Below are positions 19,146 through 28,715 of a DNA stretch of 64,000 nucleotides, piece by piece. The DNA lies in contig NZ_CP116304.1 in NCBI RefSeq assembly GCF_028010285.1, forward strand, positions 3,364,501 through 3,428,500. The letters run 5' to 3'. Position 1 is the stretch's first letter; every line of letters starts with the position of its first letter. The position numbers were made by a program, and so were the translations under genes. A model generated the notes under the pieces. That model did no database searches and was not told where the DNA came from. It saw nothing but the letters and a program-made list of their open reading frames with translations. Source of the stretch: Pseudomonas sp. Q1-7 (lineage in GTDB: Bacteria; Pseudomonadota; Gammaproteobacteria; Pseudomonadales; Pseudomonadaceae).

Positions 19146-20735
19146 TTGATCTCCACCGCCAACATCACCATGCAGTTCGGCCCCAAGCCGCTGTTCGAGA
19201 ACGTTTCCGTCAAATTCGGCAACGGCAACCGCTACGGCCTGATCGGCGCCAATGGCTGCGGCAAGTCGACTTTCATGAAGATCCTCGGCGGCGAGCTGGA
19301 AGCTTCCGCCGGCCAGGTGATGCTGGAGCCCAACGTGCGCCTCGGCAAACTGCGCCAGGACCAGTTCGCCTACGAAGACTTCAGCGTGATCGATACCGTG
19401 ATCATGGGCCACGAAGAGCTGTGGAAGGTGAAGGCCGAACGCGACCGCATCTACTCGCTGCCGGAAATGAGCGAGGACGACGGCATGGCGGTGGCCGAAC
19501 TGGAAGTGCACTTCGCCGAGATGGACGGCTATACCGCCGAATCCCGCGCCGGTGAGCTGCTGCTGGGCGTGGGCATTCCGCTGGACCAGCACTTCGGCCC
19601 GATGAGTGCCGTGGCGCCGGGCTGGAAGCTGCGGGTGCTGCTGGCCCAGGCGCTGTTCTCCGATCCGGACGTGCTGCTGCTGGACGAACCGACCAACCAC
19701 CTGGACATCAACACCATCCGCTGGCTGGAAGGCGTGCTCCGCGAGCGCAACTCCACCATGATCATCATTTCCCACGACCGCCACTTCCTGAACAGCGTCT
19801 GCACCCACATGGCCGACCTGGACTACGGCGAGCTGCGCCTGTTCCCGGGCAACTACGACGAATACATGACCGCCGCCGAGCAGGCCCGTGAGCGCCTGCT
19901 GTCGGACAACGCCAAGAAGAAGGCGCAGATCGCCGAACTGCAGCAGTTCGTCAGCCGCTTCTCGGCCAACGCCTCCAAGGCCAAGCAGGCCACCAGCCGC
20001 GCCCGCCAGATCGACAAGATCCAGCTGGAAGAGGTCAAGCCGTCCAGCCGCGTCAGCCCCTTCATCCGCTTCGAGCAGTACAAGAAGCTGCACCGTCAGG
20101 CGGTGACCCTGGAGAAGATCAGCCAGGGCTTCGACGGCACCCCGCTGTTCAAGAACCTGTCGCTGCAGGTCGAAGCCGGCGAGCGCGTGGCCATCATCGG
20201 CCCGAACGGCATCGGCAAGACCACCCTGCTGCGTACCCTGGTGGGCGAGATGGCGCCGCTGGGCGGCGAGGTGAAGTGGACCGAGAGCGCCGACGTCGGC
20301 TACTTCGCCCAGGACCATGCCGAGGACTTCGCGGACGACGTCACCCTGTTCGACTGGATGGCCCAGTGGACCCAGGGCGGCGAACAACTGGTGCGCGGCA
20401 CCCTCGGCCGCATGCTGTTCTCCAACGACGAAATCAAGAAGTCGGTGAAGGTGATTTCCGGTGGCGAGCAGGGCCGCATGCTGTTCGGCAAGCTGATCCT
20501 GAAGAAGCCCAACGTGCTGGTGATGGACGAACCCACCAACCACCTGGACATGGAATCCATCGAGGCGCTCAACCTGGCGCTGGAAAACTACCCGGGCACG
20601 CTGATCTTCGTCAGCCATGACCGCGAATTCGTCGGCTCCCTGGCCACCCGCATCATCGAGCTGTCGGAAAACGGCGTGACCGACTTCAGCGGCACCTACG
20701 ACGATTACCTGCGCAGCCAGGGTGTGGTGGTCTGA
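19146..20735 (+). CDS. ybiT: ABC-F family ATPase, YbiT type
   Basis: Soluble duplicated ABC protein of 529 residues that works on the ribosome (ABC-F translation factor group). Two nucleotide-binding domains are visible: Walker [10 protein letters not shown] near residue 38 and GPNGIGKTT near 355, each with [11 protein letters not shown] / [10 protein letters not shown] Walker B. The first signature is the YbiT-type [10 protein letters not shown] instead of LSGGE; the second is ISGGEQGR. The linker [18 protein letters not shown] is family-typical. The start is TTG 19146, chosen because [12 protein letters not shown] aligns with the family N-terminus. Proteins of this group modulate elongation or stalled ribosomes; the exact role is not settled. 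Confidence 0.94.
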   Translation: MISTANITMQFGPKPLFENVSVKFGNGNRYGLIGANGCGKSTFMKILGGELEASAGQVMLEPNVRLGKLRQDQFAYEDFSVIDTVIMGHEELWKVKAERDRIYSLPEMSEDDGMAVAELEVHFAEMDGYTAESRAGELLLGVGIPLDQHFGPMSAVAPGWKLRVLLAQALFSDPDVLLLDEPTNHLDINTIRWLEGVLRERNSTMIIISHDRHFLNSVCTHMADLDYGELRLFPGNYDEYMTAAEQARERLLSDNAKKKAQIAELQQFVSRFSANASKAKQATSRARQIDKIQLEEVKPSSRVSPFIRFEQYKKLHRQAVTLEKISQGFDGTPLFKNLSLQVEAGERVAIIGPNGIGKTTLLRTLVGEMAPLGGEVKWTESADVGYFAQDHAEDFADDVTLFDWMAQWTQGGEQLVRGTLGRMLFSNDEIKKSVKVISGGEQGRMLFGKLILKKPNVLVMDEPTNHLDMESIEALNLALENYPGTLIFVSHDREFVGSLATRIIELSENGVTDFSGTYDDYLRSQGVVV

Positions 20736-20805
20736 GGACCCCACTGGGCATTCCGCTCCCACAGGAAAGGCAGGCGCGCCCCATCGCATTCAGCGCGCGC
20801 AAACG

Positions 20806-20833
20806 ACAAAGCCCCGCAATCGCGGGGCTTTGT
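20806..20833. terminator. Bidirectional terminator between ybiT and azoR
   Basis: Perfect 12-bp stem acaaagccccgc (20806-20817) and gcggggctttgt (20822-20833) with a four-base loop. The stem carries A/T runs at both ends and is followed by gtttt on the plus strand. It lies between the convergent ABC-F and azoreductase genes and can serve both. Confidence 0.8.
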
Positions 20834-20849
20834 GTTTTCCGGGGCCGGA

Positions 20850-21458
20850 TCAGGCGGTGGCGAACAGCTCGCCGATTCGCGCGTTGGCGGCACTGAAGGC
20901 ATTGGCGCGCGGCTCGTCGCCGTAGGCCAGGCCTTCGGCGCGGACGATCTCGATATCGGTCACGCCGAGGAAGTTCAGCACCAGCTTCAGGTAATCCTCA
21001 TGGGCCTGGCCGCTGGCCTGGCCGGCATGGATGCCGCCGGCGGTGGAGACGATCACCACTTTCTTGCCGACCGCCAGGCCTTCCGGGCCGTTCTCGGTGT
21101 AGCGGAAGGTCTTGCCGGCGACGGCGATGCGGTCGATCCAGGCCTTCAGCTGGCTGGGAATGGTGAAGTTGTACATCGGTGCGCCGATGACGATGGCGTC
21201 GGCGGCAAGGAATTCGTTCAGGGTGGCTTCACCCAGCTCGGCTTCATGCTTCTGCGCGGCGTCGCGCAGCTCGGCCGGGGTGCCACCGGCCACCAAGCTC
21301 AGCGCGGACAGGTGGCTGATGGCGTCATTGGCCAGGTCGCGGTGGGTGACCTGGGCCGCCGGCTCGGCGGCTTTCCAGGCGGCGACCACGTCGCGGCTCA
21401 GTTGGCGGGAGGCGGAGGCGTCGCCGAGGATGCTGGAATCGAGGTGCAGGAGTTTCAT
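20850..21458 (-). CDS. azoR: FMN-dependent NADH-azoreductase
   Basis: Flavodoxin-fold quinone/azo reductase of 202 residues, the AzoR length. Visible motifs are the N-terminal [19 protein letters not shown] phosphate-binding region for [22 protein letters not shown], and STAGGIHAG near the flavin. AzoR enzymes reduce azo dyes and quinones with NAD(P)H, often as protection from thiol or quinone stress. It is monocistronic and convergent with ybiT. Pseudomonas species carry several paralogues, so the numbering of this copy cannot be told. Confidence 0.93.
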   Translation of the reverse strand: MKLLHLDSSILGDASASRQLSRDVVAAWKAAEPAAQVTHRDLANDAISHLSALSLVAGGTPAELRDAAQKHEAELGEATLNEFLAADAIVIGAPMYNFTIPSQLKAWIDRIAVAGKTFRYTENGPEGLAVGKKVVIVSTAGGIHAGQASGQAHEDYLKLVLNFLGVTDIEIVRAEGLAYGDEPRANAFSAANARIGELFATA

Positions 21459-21607
21459 GGAAGGTTCCTCTCATGGGATCGACCGGCGACGGCCGATCGG
21501 GATGGAGGCAATCCTATCCATGTCGATAAAGACTGATTAGTCTGGGATTTTGTGATTCAGCGTCTCACCAGCAGAACGATATCAGGCCGCAGGTTGGGCA
21601 GAATGCC

Positions 21608-21649
21608 GCGAAGCCCGACGACCCCAGGCACGGAATCGTCGGGCTTCGC
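21608..21649. repeat. REP-like palindrome between azoR and DUF1993 gene
   Basis: Perfect 14-bp inverted repeat gcgaagcccgacga (21608-21621) and tcgtcgggcttcgc (21636-21649), flanked by cgcccacctacc. Read on the minus strand it matches the pattern of the elements at 543-621 and 2301-2389 (gtaggt-gg ... gcgaagccc). It is the third clear member of this dispersed family in the window. Confidence 0.65.
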
Positions 21650-21676
21650 TACGTCCAGCGCCCACCTACCGGAGCA

Positions 21677-22183
21677 TCAGACGCCGCCCAGGAAATCCAT
21701 CTTGCCCACGTCCACGCCGTTGTGGCGAAGGATCGCGTAGGCAGCGGTGATGTGGAAATAGAAGTTCGGCAGGGCAAAGCTCAGCAGGTAGTCCTGACCG
21801 CTGAAGCTCATGTCGCCACTGCGCATCTTCAACACCACCGTGCGGCTCTCGCTGCCCTCCAGTCGGGCGGCATCGATGCCCTTGATGAAGTCCAGGGTCT
21901 TGGAAATCCGCGCCTGCAGCTCCTCGAAACTGGTTTCGGTGTCGGCCCAGCTCGGCACCTCGACGCCGGCCAGGCGCGCGGCACAGCCCTTGGCCATGTC
22001 GCTGGCGATCTGCACCTGGCGGGCCAGGGGATACATGTCCGGCGCCAGGCGCGATTCGATGAACACCGTGGGATCGATGCCGCGGGCCTGGGCGTTGGCC
22101 TCGCCTTTCTTCAGCAGGTTGGACAGGTTGCCGAGCATGCGCGTCAGGACCGGGATGGACGCCTCGTACATGGACAAGGGCAT
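21677..22183 (-). CDS. DUF1993 family protein
   Basis: A 168-residue soluble protein from ATG 22183 (MPLSMYEASIPVLTRMLGNL); a longer frame to 22384 has no supporting similarity. Helical and rich in family-like segments such as YPLARQVQIASDMAKG and LPNFYFHITAAYAILRHNGVDVGKMDFLG, which identify DUF1993, a DinB-like four-helix-bundle family of unknown function. Divergent from a LysR gene across 153 bp, a common sign of regulation by that LysR protein. Confidence 0.85.
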   Translation of the reverse strand: MPLSMYEASIPVLTRMLGNLSNLLKKGEANAQARGIDPTVFIESRLAPDMYPLARQVQIASDMAKGCAARLAGVEVPSWADTETSFEELQARISKTLDFIKGIDAARLEGSESRTVVLKMRSGDMSFSGQDYLLSFALPNFYFHITAAYAILRHNGVDVGKMDFLGGV

Positions 22184-22336
22184 GGTGATCGCTCCGTTTT
22201 CGGGTGGATGAAAGAGGCTCAGGTATACGCCTTGCCCAGGCGGCCGGCAATGTGCCCGGAAAAGTCCCACCAGGATCGGCAATGATCGGATAAATTCACC
22301 TTCCGCCCCATTTCGTCCCAGGCACAGGACAACACC

Positions 22337-23245
22337 ATGCAAGACCTCAACGACCTCTTCTATTTCGCCAAGGTTGTCGAACACGGCGGTTTCTCATCCG
22401 CCGGCCGCCTGCTCGGCGTACCCAAGTCGCGGCTGTCGCGGCGCATCGCCGAACTGGAAGCCCGCCTGGGCGCACGCCTGTTGCAGCGCACCACCCGCAA
22501 GCTGGCGCTGACCGACGTCGGCGAGCGCTTCCTGCGCCATTGCCAGGCCATGCTGCTGGAGGCCGAACAGGCCGAGGAAGTGGTGGCCAGCCTCACCGCC
22601 GAGCCACGCGGCCGCCTGCGGGTCTCCTGCCCGGTGGAGCTGGCCCACGCCATGCTGAAAACGCTGATCATCGATTTCCTGCAACGCCATCCGCTGGTAC
22701 AGCTGGACATGATCCTCACCAATCGCCGGGTGGACCTGCGAGAGGAAGGCGTGGACGTGGCCCTGCGGGTGCGCGAGGCGGGCGACGAGGACCCCACCCT
22801 GATCGCCCGCGTGCTGGCCCCGGCCCAGGCCTTCCTGGTGGCCGCGCCGAGCCTGCTCGAAGGACTGAGCATCCGCACCCCGGACGATCTCCAGGGCCTG
22901 CCCGCCCTGGGTGGCGTGGAGGCCGACCGGCGCATCCACCACTACCTGCAGGACGCTCGCGGCAACCGCCGTGAGGTGGTGTTGGATGCGCGCCTGGCCA
23001 TCGAGGACTTCGACGTGCGCAAGGAAGCGGCCCTGGCCGGCCTGGGCTTCAGCATGCTGCCGCGAATGAACTGCGAGACCGAGCTGGCCGACGGCCGCCT
23101 GGTGCGCCTGCTGCCGGACTGGCACCTGCCGGGAGGCAATCTGCAGGCCGTCTACACCCATCGGCGCGGCATGCTGCCGGCGGTGCGCGCCTGGATCGAG
23201 CACCTGCTGGAAGCCTTCCAGAACAGCCCGGGTCGCAGCGTTTGA
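22337..23245 (+). CDS. LysR-type transcriptional regulator
   Basis: A 302-residue LysR regulator of the AaeR/DmlR-like branch. The HTH spans residues 1-60 with KVVEHGGFSSAGRLLGVPKSRLSRRI, followed by TTRKLALTDVGERFL; the effector domain carries RVDLREEGVDVALRV, typical of this branch. It is divergent from the DUF1993 gene and upstream of, but 98 bp apart from, the MFS gene. Likely targets are one or both neighbours; the effector is unknown. Confidence 0.9.
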   Translation: MQDLNDLFYFAKVVEHGGFSSAGRLLGVPKSRLSRRIAELEARLGARLLQRTTRKLALTDVGERFLRHCQAMLLEAEQAEEVVASLTAEPRGRLRVSCPVELAHAMLKTLIIDFLQRHPLVQLDMILTNRRVDLREEGVDVALRVREAGDEDPTLIARVLAPAQAFLVAAPSLLEGLSIRTPDDLQGLPALGGVEADRRIHHYLQDARGNRREVVLDARLAIEDFDVRKEAALAGLGFSMLPRMNCETELADGRLVRLLPDWHLPGGNLQAVYTHRRGMLPAVRAWIEHLLEAFQNSPGRSV

Positions 23246-23343
23246 GGCATTGCCAGCAAGACAACCATTAGCCTGCTTTCTTTGCCGCCAGGAGTCAGGG
23301 ATGATGGGCGGCGCCTCCCTTTTTTCCACCTCCAGGTTCTGCC

Positions 23344-24525
23344 ATGCGCATGCCACGGCTGCCCACGTCCTCCATCACCCTGCAGATCGTCACCGTCGTC
23401 TTTTTCACCTTCATCAGCTTCTTCTGCGTCGGCCTGCCCATCGCCGTGTTGCCCGGCTACGTGCACGACGACATGGGCTACGGCTCGGTGATGGCCGGTA
23501 TCGTCATCAGCGCCCAGTACCTCTCCACCCTGCTCTCCCGGCCGATGTCCGGCAGCCTTGCCGACCGCCTGGGGGCCAAGCGCGCGGTGATGTACGGCAT
23601 GGCCTGCTGCGGATTCTCGGGGGTGCTGACGCTGCTCTCCACCAGCCTGATGCAGGTGCCCACGGCGAGCCTGGCGCTGCTGCTGGCCGGGCGCGTGCTG
23701 CTGGGCATCGGCCAGGGGCTGGTGGGGACGGGCTCGATCAGTTGGGGCGTCGGCCTGGTGGGCGCGGAGAACATGGCGCGGGTGATCTCCTTCAACGGCA
23801 TCGCCTCCTACGGCGCGGTGGCCATCGGCGCGCCGCTGGGGGTGGTGATGGTGAACAGCCTGGGGCTGTGGAGCGTCGGCGGCCTGATGGCCCTGCTCTG
23901 CGCCGTCGCCCTGCTGCTGGCCTGGCCCAAGCGCCCGGCCCCTATCGTCCAGGGCGAACGGCTACCGTTCGGCAACGTTTTCCTGCGCATCGCCCCCAAC
24001 GGCACGGCGCTGGCCCTGGGCTCCATCGGTTTCGGCACCCTGGCCACCTTCATCACCCTCCACTACGCCAGCCTCGGCTGGGAAGGCGCCGCCTACTGCC
24101 TGACGGCCTTCGGCTGTGCGTTCATCGGCGCGCGGCTGCTGTTCATCGGCAGCATCAAGCACCTGGGCGGCTACCGGGTCGCCATCGCCTGCCTGGCCGT
24201 GGAAAGCCTCGGCCTGTTCCTGCTCTGGGCGGCGCCGACGCCCTGGCTGGCCCTGGCGGGCGCCGCGCTCACGGGTTTCGGGTTGTCGCTGGTCTATCCT
24301 GCCCTCGGCGTCGAAGCCGTCACGCGCATTCCGGCCGCCAGCCGCAGTTCGGCGCTGGGCGCCTACGCGGTATTCTTCGACCTGGCCCTGGGCGTTGCCG
24401 GGCCGCTGATGGGCGCCATCGCCGGCTTCGCGGGCTTCGCCGCGATCTTCCTGGTGGCCGCCCTGATGGCGTTGACCGGCCTGATGCTGAGCCTCTGGTT
24501 GCTGCGCAGCGAAACCCGACCCTGA
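23344..24525 (+). CDS. MFS transporter, YhhS-like exporter
   Basis: Inner-membrane major facilitator of 393 residues with 12 predicted hydrophobic segments. The early loop [14 protein letters not shown] matches the MFS motif between helices 2 and 3; [16 protein letters not shown] fits helix 4. Overall pattern and length resemble the YhhS/arabinose-efflux group. The substrate cannot be told. It may be co-transcribed with the two small genes that follow (16 bp and 69 bp gaps). Confidence 0.85.
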   Translation: MRMPRLPTSSITLQIVTVVFFTFISFFCVGLPIAVLPGYVHDDMGYGSVMAGIVISAQYLSTLLSRPMSGSLADRLGAKRAVMYGMACCGFSGVLTLLSTSLMQVPTASLALLLAGRVLLGIGQGLVGTGSISWGVGLVGAENMARVISFNGIASYGAVAIGAPLGVVMVNSLGLWSVGGLMALLCAVALLLAWPKRPAPIVQGERLPFGNVFLRIAPNGTALALGSIGFGTLATFITLHYASLGWEGAAYCLTAFGCAFIGARLLFIGSIKHLGGYRVAIACLAVESLGLFLLWAAPTPWLALAGAALTGFGLSLVYPALGVEAVTRIPAASRSSALGAYAVFFDLALGVAGPLMGAIAGFAGFAAIFLVAALMALTGLMLSLWLLRSETRP

Positions 24526-24541
24526 AGGAACCGAAGCAATC

Positions 24542-24889
24542 ATGACACCCGATCAAGTCGCCGCATTCTGCCTGCAACTGCCCGGTGCCCGGGAAGACCT
24601 CAAATGGGGCAGCAACCGGGTGTTCTCGGTGGCCGGCAACAAGATGTTCGCCATCCTCGACTTCCTCGGCGATGGCCTGGCCTTCAAGGTCGACCAGGCG
24701 CTTTTCCTCGGTTACGTCGACCGCCCCGGCGTCCGCCCCGCGCCCTACCTGGCCCGCGCCCACTGGATCGCCATGCAGCACCCCTACCCCATGGCCGACC
24801 AGGAGTTGCGCGAACTGATCAGCCGCTCCCACCAGTTGGTGGTGGCGCGCCTGCCGAAGATCCGCCAGACCGGCCTGTTGCTGGACTGA
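24542..24889 (+). CDS. MmcQ/YjbR family protein
   Basis: A 115-residue cytoplasmic protein of the MmcQ/YjbR family (double-wing fold, thought to bind DNA). Family features visible: the start MTPDQVAAFCLQLPGA, the central LKWGSNRVFSVAGNKMFAIL and the late HPYPMADQELRELISRSHQLV. The exact function is unknown. It follows the MFS gene by 16 bp. Confidence 0.87.
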   Translation: MTPDQVAAFCLQLPGAREDLKWGSNRVFSVAGNKMFAILDFLGDGLAFKVDQALFLGYVDRPGVRPAPYLARAHWIAMQHPYPMADQELRELISRSHQLVVARLPKIRQTGLLLD

Positions 24890-24958
24890 GGCGGCGCGTG
24901 CCAGTTGCTACCCTTCTTCCAAGACTCGCCCACTCCCGGTGCTACGAGACCTGAACCG

Positions 24959-25516
24959 ATGAGAACCACCGCCCTCTGGACACATCTCTGGAACAACCGG
25001 GCGCCCACCCAGGGCCTGGAGGACTTCCGCCTGGAGGGTCGGCGGGCGGACAGCGGCGTACTGGCCTTCGACAACGACGGCAAGTCCTACCGCCTCAACT
25101 ACAGCCTGGAGTACGAGAAAGGCTGGGAGCCACGGGCGTTCAACGCGACGGTGCGCGACGGACGCGGCACCCGCGGCCTGACCCTGCGCCGCGACGGCCT
25201 GCACTGGTTCGATGGCAATGGCCAGAAGCTGGCGGAGTTGTCCGGCAGCCTTGACCTGGACCTCTGGCCCACCCCCTTCACCAACAGCCCGAGCATCTGG
25301 CGGCTGTTCCTCAACCCCGGCGAGCGCCGCGAAATCGAGGTGGTGTTCGTCGAGGCGCCACAGCTCACCGTGCGGCGCATGCGCCAGGCCTACACCCGCC
25401 TGGATCAGACCCACTACCTCTACCAGAACCTGGACGGCAGCGACTTCGAAGCGGTGCTGAGCCTGGACGAGGATGGGCTGGTGAGCCGCTACCCGAAGTT
25501 CTTCCAGCGGGTGTGA
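24959..25516 (+). CDS. Putative glycolipid-binding family protein (DUF1089)
   Basis: A 185-residue soluble protein started at ATG 24959 (MRTTALWTHLW), which fits the family better than the longer frame from 24905. Segments SYRLNYSLEYEKGWEPRAF, SLDLDLWPTPFTNSPSIWRL and the tail QTHYLYQNLDGSDFEAVL agree with the putative glycolipid-binding domain described for a P. aeruginosa protein. A beta-barrel-like, aromatic-rich protein without signal peptide. The ligand is unproven. Confidence 0.8.
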   Translation: MRTTALWTHLWNNRAPTQGLEDFRLEGRRADSGVLAFDNDGKSYRLNYSLEYEKGWEPRAFNATVRDGRGTRGLTLRRDGLHWFDGNGQKLAELSGSLDLDLWPTPFTNSPSIWRLFLNPGERREIEVVFVEAPQLTVRRMRQAYTRLDQTHYLYQNLDGSDFEAVLSLDEDGLVSRYPKFFQRV

Positions 25517-25549
25517 TGGCCCGAATGCCCCCCACCAGCAACAACCCTT

Positions 25550-25645
25550 GTAGGAGCGAATTCATTCGCGATGCGGACCGCAGGTCCGCCCTCCGGGCGT
25601 CCGAAGCTGCTACGCAGCCCTTCGCGAATGAATTCGCCCTTACAG
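25550..25645. repeat. REP-like element between convergent genes
   Basis: Long imperfect palindrome: gtaggagcgaattcattcgc on the left and gcgaatgaattcgcccttac on the right, around a GC-rich centre with gcggaccgcaggtccgc. It separates the glycolipid-binding and RND pump genes, which converge. The outer arms match part of the 9005-9105 element. Confidence 0.65.
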
Positions 25646-25655
25646 TTGCCCGATC

Positions 25656-28600
25656 TCAGGCCGGTGCCGGCTCCAGCGCATGGATCGGTTTCCAGCGGCG
25701 CAGCAACTGGTAGAGGGTCGGCACCACGAAGAGGGTGAAGAAGGTTCCCACCAGCAAACCGCCGACGATGACCATGCCGATCTGCTGCCGGCTTTCCGCC
25801 CCGGCGCCGCTGGCAATGGCGAGCGGCACCGAGCCCAGCACCATGGCGCCGGTGGTCATCAGGATCGGCCGCAGGCGTTTCACCGAGGCTTCCATCACCG
25901 CCTCGTGCAGGCCGACGCCCTGGCGCAGCAGCTGGTTGGCGAATTCGACGATGAGGATGCCGTGCTTGGTGATCAGGCCGATGAGGGTGACCATCCCCAC
26001 CTGGGAATAGATGTTCAGGGTGCCGCCGAACAAGGTCAGCGCCAGCAGCGCGCCGGCCATCGACAGGGGCACGCTGAAGAGGATGATCAGCGGGTCGACG
26101 AAGCTCTCGAACTGCGCCGCCAGCACCAGGTAGATGAACACCAGGGCCAGGGCGAAAATCAGCGCCACGCCGGCGCTGGAGTCTTTGAATTCCCGCGAGG
26201 TGCCGGTGTAGTCGAACTGGGTATCCGGTGGGAACACCGCCCGCGCCGCTTCCTCCAGGTGGTCGAGGGCCTCGCCCAGGGTGAAGCCGGAGCCGACGTT
26301 GGCGGTGACGGTCACCGCGCGCAACTGGTTGAAGTGGTTGAGCTCGCGGGGTGCCACGGTTTCCCGCACGTCGATCAGGTTGGCCAGTTGCACCATGCTG
26401 TCGTTGCGCCCGCGCACGTAGACACGGTTGAGGTCGTCCGGGTTGCTGCGGTCGACATTGGCCAGTTGCACCAGCACGTCGTATTGCTCGCCGTTCTGCT
26501 TGAAGCGGGTCACCTGGCGGCTGCCGAACAGGCTTTCCAGGCTGCGACCGATGGCGGCCACGTCGGTGCCCACGGCCACCGCCTGCTCGCGGTTGACCGT
26601 GACCTTGAGCTGCGGCGAGTTGAGCTTGAGGTCACTGTCCAGGCTCTCCAGCCCAGGATAGTCGCGCACCCGCTCCATCAACTGGTCGACGTACTGCTGC
26701 AGCTCGCCGTATTCCATGGAGGAGCGGATGACGAAGTTCACCGGCTGGTTGCGCGCGCTCTGCCCCAGGGGCGGCCGGTTGATGGGGAAAGCACGGACGC
26801 CGGGAATGTCGCGCAGTTTCGGCAGCAGCTCGTCGCGGATTTCGAACTGGTCGCGCTCGCGGTCGTCCCAGGGCTCCAGCTTGAGGAAGGACAGGCCCTG
26901 GGCCACCGTGGGGAAACCCACCACCACCATGTAGCGGTTGGCCTCCGGGATGGCGGAGTAGGCCTCCTCCAGCATCCGCGCATAACGGCTGGTGTACTCG
27001 ATGGTGGCGCCGTCGGGACCGTTGATGGAGCCGACTATGGTGCCCGTGTCTTCGGTGGGCGCCAGCTCGCTGCGCAGGCCGTTGAACAGCGCCAGGCAGA
27101 GCACCAGGATGCCCGCCAGCAGCAGGACGATCAGCACCCAGGCACGCAGCACCCGCTCCAGCACGTGGCGATAGCTGTAGGTCAGGCCGTGGAGGAAGGA
27201 TTCCACCAGGTTGTACAGCCTGCCGTGTTGCTGGGGCGCGTAGGGCTTGAGCAGGTGCCCGCACATCATCGGCGAGAGGGTCAGGGCAACGAAGCCGGAC
27301 ACCAGCACCGCGCCGGCGAGCGTCCAGGAAAATTCGGTGAAGAGCTTGCCCGACGTGCCCTGCATGAAACCGATGGGGGCGTAGACGGCGGCCAGGGTCA
27401 GGGTCATGGCGATCACCGCGAAGGCGATCTCGCGGCTGCCCTTGTAGGCCGCCTGCAGCGGCGCCATGCCTTCCTCGATGTGCCGGTGGATGTTCTCCAG
27501 CACCACGATGGCGTCGTCCACCACCAGGCCGATGGCGAGCACCATGGCCAGCAGCGTCAGGGTGTTGATGGAGAAGCCCAGCAGCGCCATCAGGCTGAAG
27601 GCGCCGATCAGCGACACCGGGATGGTCACCAGCGGAATCAGGGTCGCGCGCAGGGAGCGCAGGAACAGGAAGATGATCAGGATGACCAGCACCACCGCTT
27701 CCCAGATGGTGGTGTAGACGTTGTCGATGGACTCGCGAATGAACAGCGAGCTGTCGTTGGCGATGGTCATCTGCATGCCCTCCGGCAGCAGCGCGCGCAG
27801 CTCCGGCAGGGCGGCTTCGAGGCCGTCGGAGATTTCCAGCGGATTGGCCGTGGCCTGCTTGACCAGCCCCAGTGAAACCGCCGCGCGGCCGTTGAAGCGC
27901 ACGATGCTGCGCTCGTCCGCCGCCCCGATCTCGGCATGACCGACATCGGCCAGGCGCAACAGGTAGCCGCGCTGGTCGTTGAGGATCAGGTCGTTGAATT
28001 CCTCCGGGGTACGCAGGTCGGTTTCCGACAGAACGCTGAACTCGCGCTGCACCGATTCGATGCGCCCCGCCGGGATTTCCACGTTCTGCCGGCGCAGGGC
28101 GTCTTCCACGTCCTGCACCGTGAGGTCGTGGGCGGCAAGCTTCTCCGGGTCCAGCCAGATGCGCATGGCGAAGCGCCGGGCGCCGCGGATCTGCACCTCG
28201 GAGACCCCCGGGATGGTCTGCACGCGGTCGCGGATCACCCGTTCCAGCACGTCGGTGATCTCCATCGCCGAGTGCCGCTCGCTGTAGAAGGCGATCCAGA
28301 TCACCGGCTGGGCGTCGGCCTCCACCTTCTGCACGATGGGTTCGTTGATCTCGTCCGGCAGCAGCCCGCGCACCCGCCCCAGGCGGTCGCGCACATCGTT
28401 GGCCGCCTCGTCGGCGTTGGTGCCGAGGCGGAACTGGGCGGTGATCTGGGTGTTCTCGGAGCGGCTGATGGAGGCCACGAAGTCCAGGCCCTCGATGCCC
28501 GAGAGCACGTCCTCGATGGGCTGGGCCACCTGGGATTCCATGATCTCCGGGCTGGCGCCGGGGTAGATGACGTTGACGGTGACAATGGGCACGTCGATGT

Positions 28601-28715
28601 TGGGGTATTCCCGCACCGCCAGGCGCTGGTAGGCCAGCAGCCCGAGCAGGACCAGGATCAGCGACAGCACGGTGGCGAACACCGGCCTGCGGATGCACAC
28701 ATCAGAGAGGGTCAT
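25656..28715 (-). CDS. RND efflux transporter, inner-membrane pump (HAE-1 type)
   Basis: Proton-driven multidrug pump subunit of 1019 residues, normal for hydrophobe/amphiphile RND pumps. Signatures: TM1 region RRPVFATVLSLILVLLG, YPGASPEIMESQVAQPIED, and the TM4 proton-relay aspartates in GLVVDDAIVVLEN; TM10-12 segments such as VYLVLAAQFES-like FIYLVLAAQFES. It overlaps the stop of the upstream adaptor gene by 4 bp (ATGA), so the two are translationally coupled. No outer-membrane channel gene is present, so it probably uses a shared channel such as OprM. Closest in style to MexK/VexF-type pumps; substrates unknown. Confidence 0.92.
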   Translation of the reverse strand: MTLSDVCIRRPVFATVLSLILVLLGLLAYQRLAVREYPNIDVPIVTVNVIYPGASPEIMESQVAQPIEDVLSGIEGLDFVASISRSENTQITAQFRLGTNADEAANDVRDRLGRVRGLLPDEINEPIVQKVEADAQPVIWIAFYSERHSAMEITDVLERVIRDRVQTIPGVSEVQIRGARRFAMRIWLDPEKLAAHDLTVQDVEDALRRQNVEIPAGRIESVQREFSVLSETDLRTPEEFNDLILNDQRGYLLRLADVGHAEIGAADERSIVRFNGRAAVSLGLVKQATANPLEISDGLEAALPELRALLPEGMQMTIANDSSLFIRESIDNVYTTIWEAVVLVILIIFLFLRSLRATLIPLVTIPVSLIGAFSLMALLGFSINTLTLLAMVLAIGLVVDDAIVVLENIHRHIEEGMAPLQAAYKGSREIAFAVIAMTLTLAAVYAPIGFMQGTSGKLFTEFSWTLAGAVLVSGFVALTLSPMMCGHLLKPYAPQQHGRLYNLVESFLHGLTYSYRHVLERVLRAWVLIVLLLAGILVLCLALFNGLRSELAPTEDTGTIVGSINGPDGATIEYTSRYARMLEEAYSAIPEANRYMVVVGFPTVAQGLSFLKLEPWDDRERDQFEIRDELLPKLRDIPGVRAFPINRPPLGQSARNQPVNFVIRSSMEYGELQQYVDQLMERVRDYPGLESLDSDLKLNSPQLKVTVNREQAVAVGTDVAAIGRSLESLFGSRQVTRFKQNGEQYDVLVQLANVDRSNPDDLNRVYVRGRNDSMVQLANLIDVRETVAPRELNHFNQLRAVTVTANVGSGFTLGEALDHLEEAARAVFPPDTQFDYTGTSREFKDSSAGVALIFALALVFIYLVLAAQFESFVDPLIILFSVPLSMAGALLALTLFGGTLNIYSQVGMVTLIGLITKHGILIVEFANQLLRQGVGLHEAVMEASVKRLRPILMTTGAMVLGSVPLAIASGAGAESRQQIGMVIVGGLLVGTFFTLFVVPTLYQLLRRWKPIHALEPAPA

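Noticed and set aside
19146-20735. Degenerate first ABC signature ([10 protein letters not shown]) as a sign of a broken ATPase
   Set aside because: YbiT-type ABC-F proteins normally have nearly this sequence ([10 protein letters not shown]), so it is a family trait.
25540-25650. Attachment site or insertion-sequence remnant
   Set aside because: No transposase fragment or target duplication; arms match other intergenic palindromes of the window.
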